Positions 1 to 7,316 of a stretch of DNA of 64,000 nt are shown in pieces. The notes under the pieces were generated by a model that was not told the origin of the DNA, searched no databases, and saw only the letters and a list, made by a program, of their open reading frames with translations. Numbering within the stretch: the first letter of the stretch is position 1; each line of letters begins with the position of its first letter. The position numbers and the translations under genes are program-made. Source of the stretch: Streptomyces hiroshimensis (GTDB taxonomy: Bacteria > Actinomycetota > Actinomycetes > Streptomycetales > Streptomycetaceae); NCBI RefSeq assembly GCF_014650335.1, contig NZ_BMUT01000001.1, forward strand, positions 363,037-427,036, given 5' to 3'.

Positions 1-1655
1 TCGTCAACAAGACCGACCGCGCGGGTGCCCGGGAGGCGGAGACGCTCGCCGCCGTCCGCCGCCGGCTGACCCCGCGTGTGGTGCCCATGGGCACCGTCCG
101 CGGCATCGGTACCCCCGGCGCCCGCACCGTGCCCGGCTCGTACGAGGACGCCGCCTTCCGCGAGGCGGTGGCCGAGGTGCTCGCCGAGGAGGACGAGGCG
201 CTGCTGGCGCAGCTGGTGGAGGGACGCCCCGTCTGCGCCGGGGACGTGCGGGAGGCGCTCGCGCGGCAGACGGCGGGCGGGCTCGTACACCCGGTGTACT
301 TCGGCTCGGCCGTGTCCGGCCAGGGCGTGGCGGACCTGATCGACGGCATGGCGCGCTACCTGCGGCCTGCGGGAGGCTTCACCCCGCCGACCGCCGGTAC
401 GGAGTGCACGAGCCCGGACGCCACCGGCACCGTCTTCGCCGTCGACCGTGGCCCCTCCGGCGAGAAGACCGCCTACCTGCGGCTCTTCTCGGGGGCCGTG
501 GCCCAGCGCGACCGGATCACGCTCCACCGGCGGGAGGCCGACGGCAGCCACAAGGAGCACAGCGGCCGCGTCACCTCCCTCGACGTGGTCGAGGCCCCGG
601 CGGAAGGGGCCGATGCCCGGCACCGCGCCACGGCCGGGGACATCGCCCGGGTCAGGGGCCTGGCGGAGGTCAGGGTGGGCGACCGCCTCGGCCCCGTGCG
701 CGACGGCGCGCACCGGCCGCACTTCGCCCCGCCCGGCCTGGAGACGGTGGTCAGGCCCGTGCGCCCCGAGGACGCGGCCCGGCTGCACACCGCCCTCGCG
801 GCCCTCGCCGACCAGGACCCGCTCATCGGCACCCGCACCCTGCCGGCGGGCGGCGGCACGTCCGTGCTGCTCTACGGCGAGGTGCAGAAGGAGATCGTCG
901 CGGCGACGCTCGCCGAGGAGTTCGGCATCGACGCCGTCTTCGAGCCGAGCAGCACCGTCCACCGCGAGCGGGTCACCGGCACGGGCGAGGCGTACGAGGA
1001 GATCGACCGGCACGGCGGTCACGTCTTCTGGGCGACGGTCGGCCTGCGGGTCGGGCCGGGCGTCCCCGGCTCCGGCACCGTCTTCCGCCGCGAGACCGAA
1101 CTCGGCGCCCTGCCGCTCGCCTTCGACCGCGCGATCGAGGAGACCGTCCACCGCACCCTCGCCCAGGGGCTGTTCGGCTGGCCGGTCGCCGACTGCACCG
1201 TCACGCTGACCCGCTCGGGCTACGCGGCGCCGGTGAGCACCGCGGCCGACTTCCGCCGGCTGACCCCGCTGGTCCTGATGGCCGCCCTGACGCAGGCGGG
1301 AACAAGGGTCTACGAACCCTGTCACGCCTACGAACTGGAGGTCCCCGCCGACACCTTGAGTGCCGTCGCCGGGGCGCTGGCGGCCCTGGGAGCCGAGATC
1401 CACGACACGGAGACGGGCCCGGAGGTGTGCACCCTCAAGGGCGCCATCCCGGCCCGCCACGCCCCCGACGCCGAACGCCGCCTGCCCGCCCTCACCCGCG
1501 GCGAGGCCCTCTGGTGGACCCACCCGACCGAGGACCGCCCCCACCAGGGCCCTCCCCCGCGGCGCCCGCGCACGGACGGCAACCCGCTCAACCGTGCGGC
1601 GTACTTGCGCCATCTGACGGCGGTACGGCCCGGTCCGTCCGCGGCGCGAGCATGA
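1..1655 (+). CDS. TetM/OtrA-like ribosomal protection GTPase (5' truncated)
   Basis: The frame is open from the first bases (codons begin at position 3), so the gene starts upstream of the window; about 550 residues are visible. It begins at the G4 guanine-specificity motif (VNKTD), so the P-loop and switch motifs lie off the edge. Then follow a translation-factor beta-barrel (TGTVFAVDRGPSGEKTAYLR), an EF-G-like domain III (LLYGEVQKEI) and domain IV/V-like sequence. TetM/OtrA proteins are about 640 to 660 aa, so roughly 90 to 100 residues are missing. Family role: GTP-dependent release of tetracycline-type drugs from the ribosome; many actinobacteria carry such genes without making tetracyclines. 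EF-G itself is less likely because the C-terminal half has the Tet-protection arrangement. Actual drug protection is inferred. The gene is convergent with the SnoaL-like gene, with a hairpin between. Confidence 0.85.
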   Translation, partial: VNKTDRAGAREAETLAAVRRRLTPRVVPMGTVRGIGTPGARTVPGSYEDAAFREAVAEVLAEEDEALLAQLVEGRPVCAGDVREALARQTAGGLVHPVYFGSAVSGQGVADLIDGMARYLRPAGGFTPPTAGTECTSPDATGTVFAVDRGPSGEKTAYLRLFSGAVAQRDRITLHRREADGSHKEHSGRVTSLDVVEAPAEGADARHRATAGDIARVRGLAEVRVGDRLGPVRDGAHRPHFAPPGLETVVRPVRPEDAARLHTALAALADQDPLIGTRTLPAGGGTSVLLYGEVQKEIVAATLAEEFGIDAVFEPSSTVHRERVTGTGEAYEEIDRHGGHVFWATVGLRVGPGVPGSGTVFRRETELGALPLAFDRAIEETVHRTLAQGLFGWPVADCTVTLTRSGYAAPVSTAADFRRLTPLVLMAALTQAGTRVYEPCHAYELEVPADTLSAVAGALAALGAEIHDTETGPEVCTLKGAIPARHAPDAERRLPALTRGEALWWTHPTEDRPHQGPPPRRPRTDGNPLNRAAYLRHLTAVRPGPSAARA

Positions 1656-1805
1656 GTCCGGTTGCCGACCCGGGCAGCTGTCGTTGGACGCCGAGGGGGT
1701 TGTCGGCGGGCCCGAGAGCGTCGGTCAGCGTGCCCTCGCCGCTGAGCGTGCCCGTGCCCCTCGCGCCGCCCGTCCCGGGCTGACCACCGTCCTTCCGGCA
1801 GAGGC

Positions 1806-1840
1806 GCTGCGGGGATCGCGTGATGCGCGGTCCCCGCAGC
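1806..1840. terminator. Hairpin between convergent genes
   Basis: A perfect 10-bp stem (GCTGCGGGGA / TCCCCGCAGC) encloses a further inner CGCG/CGCG stem with a TGATG loop. It lies between the stop of the ribosomal protection gene (1655) and the stop of the minus-strand SnoaL-like gene (1857). There is no T-run, which is common for Streptomyces terminators. The rest of 1656..1856 shows nothing else. Confidence 0.6.
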
Positions 1841-1856
1841 CGTCTCATGGAGGGGG

Positions 1857-2243
1857 TTACTGTCCGCCGACGTAGTCGGTCTGCGAGGCGATCCGGCCTC
1901 CGCGCAGGTGCAGGACGGTGCAGAAGGTGGCGGTGACCGGCTGTCCGGCCGGGGGCAGGGCCGGGTGGGCTCCGGAGCTGGTGCCCGCGAAGTCGGTTTC
2001 GATGGCGATGGCGTCCCCTTCGGCGATGACGCGCTTGAGGGTCAGCTTCCGGTCCGGGACTGCGCCCGCGTACTCCCGGATGTGGTCCACGAAGGCATCG
2101 CGGCCGGTGAAGGCGAGCTGGAAGGCCCCGCAGGTGTAGACGACGTCGTCGGTGAGCACCGCCCCGAACCGGTCGAAGTCCTGGTGGTTGTAAGCATCCA
2201 CCCACTCGTGAACGAGCTCGTTGACGTCCGTGTTGCTGCTCAT
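1857..2243 (-). CDS. SnoaL-like / NTF2-fold protein
   Basis: A 128-aa protein of the SnoaL-like (NTF2-fold) superfamily. It has an N-terminal helix (VHEWVDAYNHQDFDRFGAVL), a strand pair around DDVVYTCG, a central TGRDAFVDHI segment and C-terminal strands (TVLHLRGGRIAS). The fold is a small cone-shaped pocket used by polyketide cyclases, steroid isomerases and epoxide hydrolases, so the substrate cannot be told from sequence. I chose the ATG at 2243 over the upstream ATG at 2282 because GGAAAGG sits about 9 nt before it on the coding strand and family similarity starts there. A palindromic operator-like sequence lies about 50 bp upstream. It is distant from the PKS cluster and need not belong to it. 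Confidence 0.8.
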   Translation of the reverse strand: MSSNTDVNELVHEWVDAYNHQDFDRFGAVLTDDVVYTCGAFQLAFTGRDAFVDHIREYAGAVPDRKLTLKRVIAEGDAIAIETDFAGTSSGAHPALPPAGQPVTATFCTVLHLRGGRIASQTDYVGGQ

Positions 2244-2293
2244 GGCTGCCGGCCTTTCCGTGCCTCGTGAAGTCGTATGCACAGGCTGACATC

Positions 2294-2320
2294 GATATAG
2301 GTCTATTCATGTCCTATATC
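2294..2320. promoter_or_regulatory. Inverted repeat, candidate operator
   Basis: GATATAGG and its exact complement CCTATATC are separated by 11 nt (2302..2312). The element is AT-rich in very GC-rich DNA and lies 50 to 80 bp upstream of the SnoaL-like gene start, where its promoter should be. The geometry fits a dimeric HTH repressor. No regulator gene adjoins it. Confidence 0.5.
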
Positions 2321-2468
2321 CCTGAAGTCGCCGATCAGCCGGATATCGGACGCGTCCTGTCCTGTATGGAGGTCATGCTTCGAACCGGTGCCCGCGGCGT
2401 TCACGAAGGAGGCCGGTTGCGCGCCCGGCTCCCGGACGGCGTCCGGGCCGAGCGCGAAACGGGGCGCC

Positions 2469-4343
2469 TCAGCCGTTGTTCACCAGCGGTGCCCACGTTC
2501 CCGGACCGTCGCCGCTCACCCCGTCGTACAGGGACGTCTCGCCGTCGGACCAGCGGACGACCAGGTCGTCGGGGCGTCCCGTGCCGCCGAGGTCGCCCGT
2601 GGTCATGGCCGAGTCCGTCCACGAGGGGTTGGGGGCCTGCAGGCGGGTGCCCTTGCCGAGGTCGGTGCCCGTCGTGGCGTACGAGCCGAGGGAGCCGTCC
2701 GCCCAGCGGACGAGGAGGCTGCTGCGGTCCTGGCCCGCCGGGCGGGGGCTGCTGAGCGCGGTGGCGTACTTCCAGTACGAGCCGGCGTCCATCAGGCGGC
2801 GCTCCGTGCCGGGCCCGGAGGGGCTTGCGCCGGAGTACACGCTGAGGCTGCCGTCGACCCAGCGGACGGCCAGGTCCGCGGAGCGGTCGGTGGAGTTGTA
2901 GCGGCCGGCCGTGATCTGCGAGGCGTACTTCCAGTACGAGCCGCCCGCGCCGAGGGTGTACTCCGGGCCGGAGCCGGAGGCCTGGAAGTCCTCGTAGTAG
3001 CTCAGCTTGCCGGTGTCCCAGCGGACCATCAGGTCGGGCTTGCCGGTGCCGCCGAAGTCGCCAGCGGTGACCGTCACGGCGCGCTTCCAGAAGCTTTCGG
3101 CCCGGGCGAGCTGCTGCTCGGCCCCGAAGCCGCCGCGGCCGTCGCCGGGGTAGAGGCTGACCTCGCCGTCGCTCCAGATCGTCAGCAGGTCGTCGCGCCC
3201 GTCGCCGGTGAAGTCGGCGGAGACCAGGTGCCTGGCGTGCGACCAGGTGGTGGCGGCGCCGGGCAGCCGGGCGCTGTCGGAGGGGCGCTGGTAGGGGTTG
3301 CGCACCGGCGTCCGGTCGGCGACCGCGTCCCGGTAGAGGTCCTGGATCTCGCGGCCGAAGACGGGGGAGTAGCTGATCCAGTCGTCGCCGGTGAGGTTGC
3401 CGCCGCCGTTCCAGCCGCCCAGGTTGCCGATGACGTCGCCGGTGCGGGACGCGGCGTCGTAGTTGGCGATCCACGGGCTGCCGGAGGTGCCGCCGTAGAA
3501 GCCGCCGCACTTCATCTGCAGCTGGTGCTGGCCGGCCAGGTGCGACGTCGGCACGGTGCAGCTCAGCGCCTGCTGGCCGGTGTTGTGCGAGCCGGGGTAG
3601 CCGACGACGGTGACGGTGCTCGTCCAGCGGGGCGTGGGGGTCAGCCGCAGGCCGCCGGTGACGTTCTCCGCCTGCTCGCCGCGGGAGTTGGGGCCGAGGC
3701 GGGCGAAGCCGGAGTCCAGGTCGGAGTCGGGGCCGGTGCTGTTGCGGGTGTAGCGCGGATCGCCGAAGACCCGCTGCACCGGGAAGACCCCGTACGGCTG
3801 GTGGGCCGCGTCCTGGCCCTTGCGGTACTGCGGCACGAAGATCTGCTGACTGCTCCCGGCCAGGCCCTGGGCGCAGTGCCCGGCGGTGAGGACCAGGTTG
3901 CGGCCCGGGCTCTGCACGACGCTCGCGGTGCAGTACGTGGGTCCGTCGGGGGTGCTGCTGAAGAACGTGCCGACCATGGGTATGCCGTCGCCGTACGTGC
4001 CCTGCGGCGTGCCGGCCGGTGCCGCGACCGACGTGACCGATGTGACCGAGGTGGCCGACGTGAAAGACACGAACGACACGAACGACGCGAGCGACGTGCG
4101 CGGGGCGGCCGGGCGCGCCCCGGAGGCCGGCTTCGCCCGCCGCGGGGTCAGCGGCTTCGCGGCGGCCATGCGCTCGGCCGTCCAGTACGTCTCGGCGGAA
4201 CGGGCGGCGGCGGCCGCGGACGGGGCGGGGGAGGGGGCCGCCGGGGACGGGGCGGCGGGCGCCGCGGCGGCCGTGCCGCAGGTGGCCAGGCCCGCCACGC
4301 TCAGGGCGACGGCGAGGGGCCAGGTCCGTCTGAAGGGAGACAA
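2469..4343 (-). CDS. Secreted trypsin-fold serine protease with propeller-like repeats
   Basis: A 624-aa exported protein. The N-terminus is a Sec-type signal peptide (basic SPFRRTW, hydrophobic core, Ala-rich end), followed by an Ala/Pro/Ser linker. The protease domain spans about residues 110 to 350, with H156 (TAGHC), D210 (DLDSGFARL) and S287 (GGTSGSPW) as the likely triad. Residues about 390 to 620 hold at least four repeats centred on D-L-x-V-R-W-x-D-G-x-L-S-x-Y, resembling FG-GAP/VCBS beta-propeller blades that may bind polymers. The start is taken as TTG 4343, which keeps the signal peptide and has TGAGG close upstream with a short spacer. An ATG at 4353 is out of frame. Family role: extracellular protein degradation; the target is unknown. 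Confidence 0.82.
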   Translation of the reverse strand: MSPFRRTWPLAVALSVAGLATCGTAAAAPAAPSPAAPSPAPSAAAAARSAETYWTAERMAAAKPLTPRRAKPASGARPAAPRTSLASFVSFVSFTSATSVTSVTSVAAPAGTPQGTYGDGIPMVGTFFSSTPDGPTYCTASVVQSPGRNLVLTAGHCAQGLAGSSQQIFVPQYRKGQDAAHQPYGVFPVQRVFGDPRYTRNSTGPDSDLDSGFARLGPNSRGEQAENVTGGLRLTPTPRWTSTVTVVGYPGSHNTGQQALSCTVPTSHLAGQHQLQMKCGGFYGGTSGSPWIANYDAASRTGDVIGNLGGWNGGGNLTGDDWISYSPVFGREIQDLYRDAVADRTPVRNPYQRPSDSARLPGAATTWSHARHLVSADFTGDGRDDLLTIWSDGEVSLYPGDGRGGFGAEQQLARAESFWKRAVTVTAGDFGGTGKPDLMVRWDTGKLSYYEDFQASGSGPEYTLGAGGSYWKYASQITAGRYNSTDRSADLAVRWVDGSLSVYSGASPSGPGTERRLMDAGSYWKYATALSSPRPAGQDRSSLLVRWADGSLGSYATTGTDLGKGTRLQAPNPSWTDSAMTTGDLGGTGRPDDLVVRWSDGETSLYDGVSGDGPGTWAPLVNNG

Positions 4344-4441
4344 AAGGCCTCATTGTGCTGATGGGACAAGGACATGAAAGGAACGCGGGCAACTCAAAAA
4401 TGCGACTCACGTTCTATCAGAGGTCCTCTTGTGCGCTCCTT

Positions 4442-5626
4442 TCAGGCCACCGGACTTCGGGCCACCGACCCCAGCTCCTGCCTCCGCTCGCGGTGGATCG
4501 GCGTCCGTACGCCCGTCAGCGGCGCCCCCGTCCCTCCGTGCCGGACCGCGACGATCTCCGCCGCGATGGACAGCGCGGTCTCCTCCGGGGTGCGCGCTCC
4601 CAGGTCGAGGCCGATCGGCGAGCGCAGCCGGTCCAGGGCACGCTCGCCGACGCCCGCCTCGCGCAACCGCCCCAGCCGGTCCTCGTGCGTACGGCGCGAG
4701 CCCATCGCGCCGACGTACGCCACGGGCAGCCGCAGGGCCCGTTCCAGCAGCGGTACGTCGAACTTGGCGTCGTGGGTCAGTACGCACAGGACCGTCCGGG
4801 CGTCGAGCGCCCCGGCCGCCTGCTGGGCGTCGAGGTAGCGGTGCGGCCAGTCGACGGCGACCTCGTCCGCCCCGGGGAAGCGCCCAGCCGTCGCGAACAC
4901 GGGCCGCGCGTCGCACACCGTGACGTGGTAGCCGAGGAACTTGCCGGCCCCGACGAGCGCGGCGGCGAAGTCCACCGCCCCGAAGACGATCATGCGCGGG
5001 GGCGGCAGGCGCGACTCCACCAGCACCGTCACCGGGTCCCCGCAGCGCACCCCGGCTGCGCTCTCCGAGCCCACCGTGACCGTGCCCGTCCGGCCGGCGG
5101 CCAGCAGCGCGGCGGCCTCCGCGGCGACCGTACGGTCCAGACCGTCCGGTCCGCCGGACTCCGCCAGCGTCCCCGCGTACCCGCCGTCCGCCCGGACGAG
5201 CAGCGCCCCGCCCGGCAGGCCGTCCGGGCCGGCGACGACGCGGGCGAGCGCCACCGGCTCGCCCGCCGCAGCCGCTGCCAGCGCCTCGGCCAGCACGGCC
5301 CGCCCGGGGGCGTCCGGCGGGACCGGGACGACCAGGACGTCCACGGCGCCGCCGCAGGTCAGGCCCACGGCGAAGGCGTCCTCGTCCGAATGGCCGAACC
5401 GTTCCCGCACGCTCACGCCGCTCTCCAGAGCGGCACGGCACAGGTCGTACACCGCGCCTTCGACGCACCCGCCCGAGACCGAACCGACCGCGCGCCCCTC
5501 GGCGTCGACGGCGAGGGCCGCGCCCGGCTGCCGGGGCGCGCTGCCTTCCACGGCGACCACCGTGGCGACGGCGAACGCCCGCCCTTCCCCGCACCAGCGG
5601 TGCAGCTCCTCGGCGATGTCCAGCAT
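4442..5626 (-). CDS. xdhC: XdhC/CoxF-family molybdenum hydroxylase maturation factor
   Basis: A 394-aa member of the XdhC/CoxI family. The N-terminal domain has VATVVAVEGSAPRQPGAA and the Cys-containing GSVSGGCVEG motif. The C-terminal half is a Rossmann-like domain (RMIVFGAVDFAAALV) ending in AETALSIAAEIVAVRHGG. In this family the protein binds molybdenum cofactor, promotes its sulfuration and delivers it to apo-xanthine dehydrogenase. It is the last gene of the minus-strand purine operon, 60 bp after the permease. GGAGAGAGG precedes the ATG at 5626. Context and motifs agree, so the call is firm. Confidence 0.9.
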   Translation of the reverse strand: MLDIAEELHRWCGEGRAFAVATVVAVEGSAPRQPGAALAVDAEGRAVGSVSGGCVEGAVYDLCRAALESGVSVRERFGHSDEDAFAVGLTCGGAVDVLVVPVPPDAPGRAVLAEALAAAAAGEPVALARVVAGPDGLPGGALLVRADGGYAGTLAESGGPDGLDRTVAAEAAALLAAGRTGTVTVGSESAAGVRCGDPVTVLVESRLPPPRMIVFGAVDFAAALVGAGKFLGYHVTVCDARPVFATAGRFPGADEVAVDWPHRYLDAQQAAGALDARTVLCVLTHDAKFDVPLLERALRLPVAYVGAMGSRRTHEDRLGRLREAGVGERALDRLRSPIGLDLGARTPEETALSIAAEIVAVRHGGTGAPLTGVRTPIHRERRQELGSVARSPVA

Positions 5627-5686
5627 GACGGCCTCTCTCCGTACCCGCGGATTTCCGTACGTACCGTTATCTACCGTTATGTACTG

Positions 5687-7147
5687 CTATTTGACGCCCA
5701 GCCAGTGCTCGATCGGGTGCAACGCGAAGTAGCCGGTGAACACGGCCGTCAGCAGCCACATGAAGACGCCCGGCTCGCGCCACTTCCCCTGAGCGGCCTT
5801 GATCGCCGTGAAGGCGATGACGCCGGCGCCGACGCCCGCCGTGATGGAGTACGTGAACGGCATCAGCACCACCGTCAGGAAGGCCGGGACGGCGATCGCC
5901 CGGTCGCTCCAGTCGATGTGCCGGGCGTTGCTCATCATCATCGCGCCGATGACGACGAGTGCGGCGGCCGCGACCTCGCCGGGCACGATGCGGGTCAGCG
6001 GGGTGAAGAACAGGCAGGCGGTGAAGAGCAGCCCCGTCACGACGGACGACAGCCCCGTCCGGGCGCCCTCGCCGACGCCGGTCGCCGACTCGATGAAGAC
6101 CGTCTGCCCCGAGGCCCCCGCGACGCCGCCGATCGCGCCGCCCGCGCCGTCGATGAACAGCGCCGTGCTCAGGCCCGGCAGCCGGCCGCGCTCGTCGGTC
6201 AGCCGGGCCTCCGTGGCGACGCCGATGATCGTGGCCATGGCGTCGAAGAAGCCGGCCAGGACGAGCGTGAAGACGATCATCGCGACGCTCATGACGCCCA
6301 GCGACCCCCAGCCGCCGAACTCCACGTGCCCGAGGAGGGAGAAGTCCGGCATGGAGACCGCCCCGCCCTTGAGCGAGGGCGCGCCGTTCTGCCAGGCGGC
6401 GGGCCCGGGGCCCGCGGCGGCGTTGACGACGACGGCCAGCACCGTGCCGACGACGATGCCGATCAGGATCGCGCCGGGGACATCGCGGGCCTGCAGCATG
6501 AGGACGGCCAGCAGGGTGACGCAGAAGACGAGGACGGGCCAGCCGGCCAGCTCGCCCGCGGGGCCGAGCGTCACCGGCCCGCCGCCCTTGGACGCGTGCA
6601 CGAAACCGGCCTTGACCAGCCCGATCAGGGCGATGAACATGCCGATGCCCATGGTGATGGCGTGCTTGAGGGCGAGCGGTATCGCACTCATGATCAGCTC
6701 GCGCAGGCCGGTGACGGCCAGCAGCACGATCACCGCGCCGTACAGCACGCACATCCCCATGGCCTGCGGCCAGGTCATGTGGGGCGCCACCTGAGTGGAG
6801 AGCACCCCGGAGACGCCCAGCCCGGCGGCCAGGGCGAGCGGGACCCGGCCGGCGAAGCCCATGAGGAGGGTGCAGACCGCCGCGGCGAGCGCCGTGGCCG
6901 TGATCAGCCCGGCGTGGCCGAGGCGGTTCCCGGCGGCGTCCGGGCCGGACAGGATCAGGGGGTTGAGCAGGAGGATGTAGCACATCGCCATGAAGGTGGT
7001 GATGCCGCCGCGCACCTCCCGCCCGACGGTGGATCCGCGTGCGCCGATGCGGAAGTAGCGGTCGAGCCGGGAGGCGCCGGCGGAGCGGCGCGGGCCCGCG
7101 CCCGCGTCCTCCGCCGCGGCCCTCGGCTCCACGGATGGCTGGGTCAT
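5687..7147 (-). CDS. NCS2 (AzgA/GhxP-type) purine permease
   Basis: A 486-aa integral membrane protein of the NCS2 family, AzgA-like branch. It has a conserved N-terminus (GGITTFMAMCYILLLNPLIL), a FFDAMATIIGVA segment matching the D-T-x-G-T-L-I-G-V-A signature of guanine/hypoxanthine permeases, and ESATGVGEGARTGLSSVVTG in the second half. About a dozen hydrophobic segments are visible. The ATG at 7147 is chosen because homology begins just after MTQPSVEP and GGGAGCAGG lies upstream; the frame extends further 5' but that part is poor. It sits between the molybdopterin subunit gene and xdhC, so uptake of hypoxanthine, xanthine or guanine for catabolism is the sensible inference. Confidence 0.88.
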   Translation of the reverse strand: MTQPSVEPRAAAEDAGAGPRRSAGASRLDRYFRIGARGSTVGREVRGGITTFMAMCYILLLNPLILSGPDAAGNRLGHAGLITATALAAAVCTLLMGFAGRVPLALAAGLGVSGVLSTQVAPHMTWPQAMGMCVLYGAVIVLLAVTGLRELIMSAIPLALKHAITMGIGMFIALIGLVKAGFVHASKGGGPVTLGPAGELAGWPVLVFCVTLLAVLMLQARDVPGAILIGIVVGTVLAVVVNAAAGPGPAAWQNGAPSLKGGAVSMPDFSLLGHVEFGGWGSLGVMSVAMIVFTLVLAGFFDAMATIIGVATEARLTDERGRLPGLSTALFIDGAGGAIGGVAGASGQTVFIESATGVGEGARTGLSSVVTGLLFTACLFFTPLTRIVPGEVAAAALVVIGAMMMSNARHIDWSDRAIAVPAFLTVVLMPFTYSITAGVGAGVIAFTAIKAAQGKWREPGVFMWLLTAVFTGYFALHPIEHWLGVK

Positions 7148-7316
7148 GGATGCCTGCTCCCATGGGGTCCGGGTGGGTGGTTCGGCTGCACGACCCGGGG
7201 GACGGCCCGAGACGAAGGGACGGCACGTCACCGGCCGGTGGGGGGTGCCGAGGGCCGCGGCCCGGGACACGGTGTCGGTGGTGCCCTGCGAGGGACTTCC
7301 GGATTCCGGTGAGGAC

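Noticed and set aside
2309..2755. Plus-strand frame starting MSYIPEVADQPDIGRVL, divergent from the SnoaL-like gene
   Set aside because: The first 20 residues faintly recall an ArsR-type N-terminus, but the frame quickly becomes Arg-rich antisense of the protease gene and has no HTH; at most a remnant, not supportable.
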